Origin: Strigamia acuminata
Lineage: Eukaryota; Arthropoda; Chilopoda; Geophilomorpha; Linotaeniidae
Reading direction: 5' to 3'
NCBI GenBank assembly: GCA_949358305.1
Contig: OX442317.1
Location: forward strand, 13,334,186-13,398,185
Length of the DNA stretch: 64,000 nt
Of the stretch, positions 59,215 through 64,000 are shown piece after piece. Each line of letters opens with the position of its first letter. The first letter of the stretch is position 1. The notes under the pieces are model-generated. The model saw nothing but the letters and a program-made list of their open reading frames with translations, was not told where the DNA came from and searched no databases. A program made the position numbers and the translations under genes.

Positions 59215-59856
59215 TGTAGTGAGTATGTCGTGATTCGACTTTGTGGTTAAAGATAATAAATAATACACTCGGGAATACAATATATTTCAAATACTGCTTT
59301 ATTAAAACACGCTTACTAATACAAATATAAGTCAAGATGTTTCCTGTGTTGGTCCTCGGATTCGGCTGCGAATACGAGTTGCCGCTAAACAATGGCGGAT
59401 CCAATTGTTTAGTCCTACGCGTGGTCTATGTTTGTTGTCTAGGGTATTTCCACGTGTTGTTATGAACACGCGAGAATTCGCTTTCTCGTGCGAATTAAAC
59501 GAATATCGTTCGAATATTTATTCTAGCGTAGATTGGCTACGCTAAATAAACGTGGCTGTTGTACAGTTGAGATGGTCAGCGGGCACCGGTCCTCGATCAA
59601 TCCGTGAAACGGCCTGAAAGGTGAGGTAAATGGTGCTCTTGCTGAAATGTGGTAACTGTAGTGTCGTTTCCGGTCAAGTATCGGCGTTATATACTAACCG
59701 GAAATGACGTCATATGCAAATCCTTCCGATTATGCAGGTTCGCAGAAACACGAGACTAGTCAGTCTAGTCGGTATTTCTAGCGCGCTCTAGTGGCGAGTA
59801 TTAGTAACACAATAATCACCGCTAATTACTTCTTCAGGTGATGCCGAATCACCACA
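59215..59856 (-). repeat. 3' LTR of a Ty3/gypsy element
   Basis: 642 bp. On the minus strand it starts TGTGGTGA and ends TCACTACA, a matched inverted pair of LTR ends. It contains a TATA-like GTATATAACG and, downstream, AATAAA signals. It is preceded by a purine-rich tract. A CTCF-like CTCTAGTGGCG lies inside near 59785. The 5' LTR is outside the window. Confidence 0.85.
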
Positions 59857-59870
59857 CGTCCCTCCCCGAG
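59857..59870 (-). promoter_or_regulatory. Polypurine tract
   Basis: CTCGGGGAGGGACG on the minus strand immediately before the LTR start TGTGG, the expected plus-strand primer site. Confidence 0.75.
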
Positions 59871-60055
59871 AATAAATCATCGGGGTCCCTTAAATAAAAG
59901 GAGGAACAATATCTAATCATAAAATAATCTTTTTATTTAAATGATGATGAATGGTGCATAAAATATTTTACATTCTTAAATAATTGATACGCAAACAAAT
60001 AATAATAATTTCCTAGTTTGGAGAAGACAGTCTTCTCGTCACGATTTCTAATTAC

Positions 60056-63000
60056 TTATTTCTTCAAGTTATCGGCATAACTCGGCTTATCTTCCGAACT
60101 TGGTTCGTCCAGGTTGGGAGATGTGGTCAGTCTTGAAGAGTAGTCCGAGGGGTCTTCGCTCTCATTCAAGTAGAAACGTAGGTGTCCCGGCGCTTCCAGC
60201 GGATTTCCCGTTCGTTCGTGGGCCCAAATTGGTGGCAGGAAGGCCGACATACCTTGATTGGTGTGGTGGATTCTTTGGGCCTCGGCGATGCTGGTTGGTG
60301 CGCGATGGGCTCGGAGTAGTCGTTGATGTTGGATGAAGCGCTCGCCTCCGGCTCCGGCTTCGATAGCGTCCTTCATCCAGACGTAAAGAGAATAGCCACG
60401 ATCTGGAGACTGGAGTAGTTTTGCCTCCGTGTCCTTCGTAAAGGACAACCCTGGGAAGTACATCCTGAGTCTGGCGGCGATTTGAGGCTCTGTCGTCTTT
60501 GGAACCTTCTTGCTCGACTTTGGGAGGAGCATCTTTTTCTTGGGTTCCTTCTTCTTGAGCGGGACTGGTTCGGCCAGTGGCTCGGAGGGTCCCTTCTCCC
60601 TCGGCGGAGGCGGAGGAGGAGGCGTCGGATCCCTGGGAACCGGAGTCTCTGCGGTTGGCGTGGCCGCCGAAGGTGACGGGAGCGAGCGTTGAATTATCGC
60701 TCGAACGTTCTGGTAGGAGGCCTCTGGATCCGGGTCCTGGGCCACCATTTGGGCTCGAATTACTGCCGCAGAGGGCACCAGACGTGTCCAGCTGTCTACG
60801 AGAGCCGGCGGAACTTGGAAACCCTCGTGGGCCACCACGATCCAGGCTGCTACAGCAACACGTGCGTTTCGGAAGGTGGCGGCGGCCAGCAAAATCGACA
60901 TCAAGTCGGTAATGGCAACCACGATCCTCGTATTCCAATTTGGATGATCCCGATTTTTGTTCTGCGTATATTCAATTGAGATCCGCTGAAGGTTCGTGAT
61001 GACGTTTTGGATCACGTTTTGTTGGTAGGAGTCCATCTCGCACAAAAGCGCTCTAGCTTGCTCCACGGTCGTTACCTCCAGAAACTGTTGCAACGTTACC
61101 TCCGAAGGGTTGATTGGAGTCGAGGCTTGGATGACTGCTGGGGCTGGCAACATCGGATTGGGTCCCGTGGATGTCGTTGGCTGAGGCACAGATCTGACCA
61201 GACGTCTTGATTTTTCCGGTTCGGGCTTGTCCCAAACGATTGGAGTTCTCGTTGAAGTTGAGGCTTCGGGGATAGTTGGGAGAGGTTCGACTTTGGTCGG
61301 TCCAAAGCGAGCTTCTCGATGTCTGAGTTGTTCTTCAGAACTCAGTGTCGGTGCGCCGATTATCACTTTCTTGCGAAAGGCGCTTGGGAGGCTGACGCTG
61401 GATGTTACGCTTCTCGTCTGTGAGAGTTCCGGCTTGATGAAAGCACTTGGCGCCGTCTCTAGACTCGAGGCGGTCGAGGGAGTCGGGCGGTAGACTGGTT
61501 TCGGCTGCATTTGTTGGTATTTCATAACCACCGCGAGGAGATCCGCCTGAGTATACATCTTCTTCTGCTCGGGGACCTCGTCGATAATCACTTCGTCGTC
61601 AATCTTCATCGGTTCGGGACTGTCCCAAATCGATTTGATGACTTCACAGCGTCTCCTATCTCGCTGTCGTAATTCCTCTTCGCGATACGCTTTCCATGAA
61701 CGTGCGCGACTCTCCGATCCTCTCCTTCTTCGTTCGTCCTGTAACCGGAGGTTCTCTCGTTCACGTCGGGCTTTCTCATCACGTTCGCGTAGGAACTCCT
61801 CTCGATGTCTATTCCAGGATTCCTTGTTTTCTTCCCGCCGTCGGAAGTAATTTCTACGATAATCGTCCCAATTTTCTTGGTTCCTATCGCGTCTGCGTTG
61901 ATCCTCTCGACGGTCGGGGCGTTCGCGCACATTTTCTCTTCTTCGGCTGGTTGACGGGGCGTCCCTGGATTGAAATCGCGATGTTTGTGGGGCCTCCGTC
62001 TTTCCCAGGCGAGAGAGAGCGCTTGGTTTGGCCAGGCGTTTCTCTGTCGCGGGTTTCTTATTCTGCGCGCTGCTGGAAGTGCTTGGCTTGTCCAGGCATT
62101 GTTTCTTCGCTGAGCAGCCTGCTTCGTCGTGCTCGTTGGAGAGACGTTTCTCGGCTTTCTGGCGTTTGCGACCAAAGAAGCCCAAAAAATGCAATTGATG
62201 CATTGCTCGTTGCGAGGTGATGAAACCGTGTCTCGGTCTCCAATCTGGGCGGTCGGGCCGGTCTTCGCGGATCTGAAGGAGCCAAAACCTGATTTCCTCG
62301 GTCGAGTAACCGTCCGGCTGTAGATAATTGAAAACCTCGTCATGTGCGGTCCGCCTTACTTCTTCGTAATATGCCATATGGATCTGGTGTTTTTCTTCAT
62401 CTGTTTCGGCGTCGCGCCATTGTTCGTAAACGTCCCATCCTCGCTGGTCGTCAGGAAAGGCGGCTCGGATTAGTGGATTCGGGATTGGCGCTGGCGGGTC
62501 CATATTTCTCGAGATAACTGCCCGTAAAGCTGCTTGATATTGGCGCGGCATGTAGTGGATCAACGTTTGCTGGCTGGACCAGTAGCGGCTGATCGCACGG
62601 GACAATAAAAGGCAAATTTTCCATGGTTCAAAGTCGACCGCTTCTTCGAGCGCTTGTCGGAACAGTATGGGGATTACTTCGCGCCATAAGCTGCCTGCGG
62701 AAACTCTTTTCGGGTCGATTTGCCCCCACGTAGTGCGATATCCGTCCTAAATATTAGAATATTAATAAATATATTAGGATCGTTGATTAATTTGTCATAT
62801 TTTTGTAGAGATTCTTTCGTCTAACACAAGATGGCGTCATGGTCGGCCATGTGCTTTTCGACCACGTGTTTTGAAGTTAATTTTTCTTTCGGTATTTGAT
62901 TAATTTTGATAATTTGTCACTTAAAGTTAAATTATTTTTTCGTTTGTGGTCAGTCCACGAACTTATTTCGTATTTTTGATTATCGATACTTGAATTTTTT

Positions 63001-63178
63001 CTATTTTTTTTTTTTTTTTACTTACGTCGGGTTGGACATCGGGTTCATTGGGTTCGTCCCAATTTCCCTCTTCGTTGTTTACAATGATTTGTAACAAATC
63101 CACTTGATCTTCATCGTCATCCTCGGAAGCGTTGTTTACGGCCCGTTCAATTTCTTTCTTCCAATCATTTCTTTTCAT
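60056..63178 (-). CDS. ORF3 of the gypsy element, two exons, ~947 aa, function unknown
   Basis: Exon 1 is 63178-63026 (51 codons, acidic) and exon 2 is 62746-60056. The GTAAGT donor and TATTTAG acceptor join them in frame. It lies between pol and the 3' LTR, where env would be, but has no signal peptide, no clear membrane span and no furin site. Residues ~60-250 look folded (WSSQQTLIHYMPRQYQ, a W-rich helical part). Residues ~318-418 are extremely rich in Arg and Glu with predicted coiled coil. ~430-590 are Ser/Pro/Thr-rich. ~600-730 form a second helical region (LRRIS-like, ITDLMSILLAAATF). A PPPPPPP tract and a Lys-rich stretch precede a final helical domain. Basic, coiled, multidomain make-up fits a nucleic-acid-binding or gag-like protein better than an envelope. 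I do not recognise the family. Confidence 0.7.
62747..63025 (-). other. Putative intron in ORF3
   Basis: 279 bp from GTAAGT to TTTAG, with a long A run after the donor on the minus strand. Exons on each side continue the same frame (…QPD then GYRTTWG…). If real, the ORF3 protein is made only from spliced RNA. Without splicing, the frame from the 63178 start ends early. Confidence 0.55.
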
Positions 63179-63363
63179 TTTTCGGAAATTAATTTGATAC
63201 TTTGATTTACGGCTGCCTCGAGGTGATCGTCGCTTAGTCGGAGATGACAGTGATAAATGTGGGTCGGGTTAGAGGTTAACTATTAGTCTCATGTCATCTT
63301 TGATTGGTTTGGCCAATTAAGACGCATTGTGGGACGTAACAGGTGTCCCCCCTGTGGTTGTTT

Positions 63364-64000
63364 TTATCGATTGTTTGAGACAATGGCCGGAGTCGCTTTT
63401 TGTTTTCCGACGAGTTTCCCGTCTTTTATGAACGGGTTTGGCTTGTGTCGACGCATACCGTATATTTTATCAGGTTTGAGGATTCTTGTAGTCTTATTTT
63501 TGTTTGATTGCTTTCCTTTTTTAGGAGATTCTTCGACTATTTCCTCCCTCTCCGAAATCTCATCCGGGGCGTCGGCCGCTTCGTGTGACTCATCTTGAAC
63601 TAAATTGGTTGGGCCAGTTTGTTCATCTAAAAACATGTCGCGAATAATTGGATTTTGCGCTGGTTTCGTCTGATATTCCGTCCAAGCCTCTTGAGGAAAC
63701 TCAGGTAAGTATGGAGTTAATTCTCGGGCGTGGATCGATCTAAAATTAACGTTGTCTGCCAATCTTTTTAGCTTGAAAGCGTTTCCGCCGTGGGCTTCGA
63801 GTATGACGTACGGGCCGTCGCGTTTGTCTGCTAAGCCTGCGTGGACCCCCTTATCGGCGCTGGACTGAATATGTGTGTCTTTCCAGACGAGGTCATTGAC
63901 TTTAAAATTGCAGAAGGGCCGATCCTTTCCAGCAATGCTAATACGATCTCTCATGTCGAATATGTGTGACATCATGTGCTGATAAGTGGCCGAAATTATT
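63364..64000 (-). CDS. Ty3/gypsy pol, integrase C-terminal end (partial)
   Basis: Open from the window edge to a stop at 63364. The sequence has the gypsy integrase C-terminal pattern: NFKVNDLVWKD, then KRDGPYVILE (the GPY/F motif) and FKLKRLADN, and IHARELTPYLP. A charged tail of ~130 residues rich in Glu, Asp and Lys follows. The integrase core, RT, protease and gag lie beyond 64000. The 185-bp spacer to the ORF3 start has no other gene. Confidence 0.85.
   Translation of the reverse strand, partial: IISATYQHMMSHIFDMRDRISIAGKDRPFCNFKVNDLVWKDTHIQSSADKGVHAGLADKRDGPYVILEAHGGNAFKLKRLADNVNFRSIHARELTPYLPEFPQEAWTEYQTKPAQNPIIRDMFLDEQTGPTNLVQDESHEAADAPDEISEREEIVEESPKKGKQSNKNKTTRILKPDKIYGMRRHKPNPFIKDGKLVGKQKATPAIVSNNR

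Noticed and set aside
60100-62343. Frames of 60-258 codons overlapping ORF3 on both strands
   Set aside because: Shadows of the GC-rich ORF3 coding sequence.
1-64000. tRNA or rRNA genes
   Set aside because: No cloverleaf with A and B boxes or rRNA core sequence was found by eye; the only tRNA-related sequence is the TRIM primer site.

Overview
The window is a piece of eukaryotic nuclear genome, almost certainly from an invertebrate animal and most likely an arthropod. It is AT-rich, genes are split by short GT-AG introns (about 60-280 bp, one of 1.1 kb), and it carries BEL/Pao and Ty3/gypsy retrotransposons. Host gene families include a matrix metalloproteinase, an NRF-type membrane protein, a Brr2 helicase relic and a C2H2 zinc-finger protein. 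There is nothing prokaryotic in it. The species cannot be fixed from sequence alone. Exon structures were inferred by reading splice signals and frames, without transcripts.

Region 1 (1-14760) is a nest of LTR elements on the minus strand. Two copies of a 773-bp LTR (3523-4295 and 12749-13521) belong to a BEL-like element whose internal part has no recognisable coding region. One copy is cut by the window start and the other by an assembly gap (14761-14960). Between them lie two broken BEL/Pao pol genes (6632-8731 and 10201-12748). A complete 1,166-bp TRIM element (5466-6631) with ACTTA target duplications sits inside the first pol.

Region 2 (15-38 kb) is host sequence with sparse genes. It has an orphan 280-codon ORF (17878-18720), an orphan secreted protein with 11-residue repeats (21538-22622, minus), and a duplicated exon-like segment (24.3-26.3 kb). 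It also has two decayed copies of an NRF-domain gene (27.5-28.6 and 31.5-32.4 kb), a two-exon zinc-finger gene (30080-30581, minus), an apparently intact eight-exon matrix metalloproteinase (33125-36438) and a frameshifted Brr2/SNRNP200 fragment (37557-37871, minus).

Region 3 (38.9-54.2 kb) is structural DNA. It begins with a scrambled array of ~235-bp hairpin units and a GC-rich dyad (38.9-43.1 kb), followed by a hAT-like MITE with 8-bp target duplications (44410-44801). Next comes a near-perfect palindrome with ~2.17-kb arms and a 79-bp loop (45018-49431), then a second foldback that reuses the same loop and has arms built from a 56-bp unit that is itself a palindrome (51.66-53.84 kb). These look like foldback-type elements and are the strongest candidate for something undescribed.

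Region 4 (54.2-64 kb) has a 5'-truncated BEL/Pao pol with an intact 3.6-kb reading frame (54208-57830) and its 3' LTR. It is followed by the 3' part of a Ty3/gypsy element on the minus strand: integrase C-terminus (63364 to edge), a two-exon ORF of about 947 codons in the env position but without env features (60056-63178), polypurine tract and a 642-bp 3' LTR (59215-59856).
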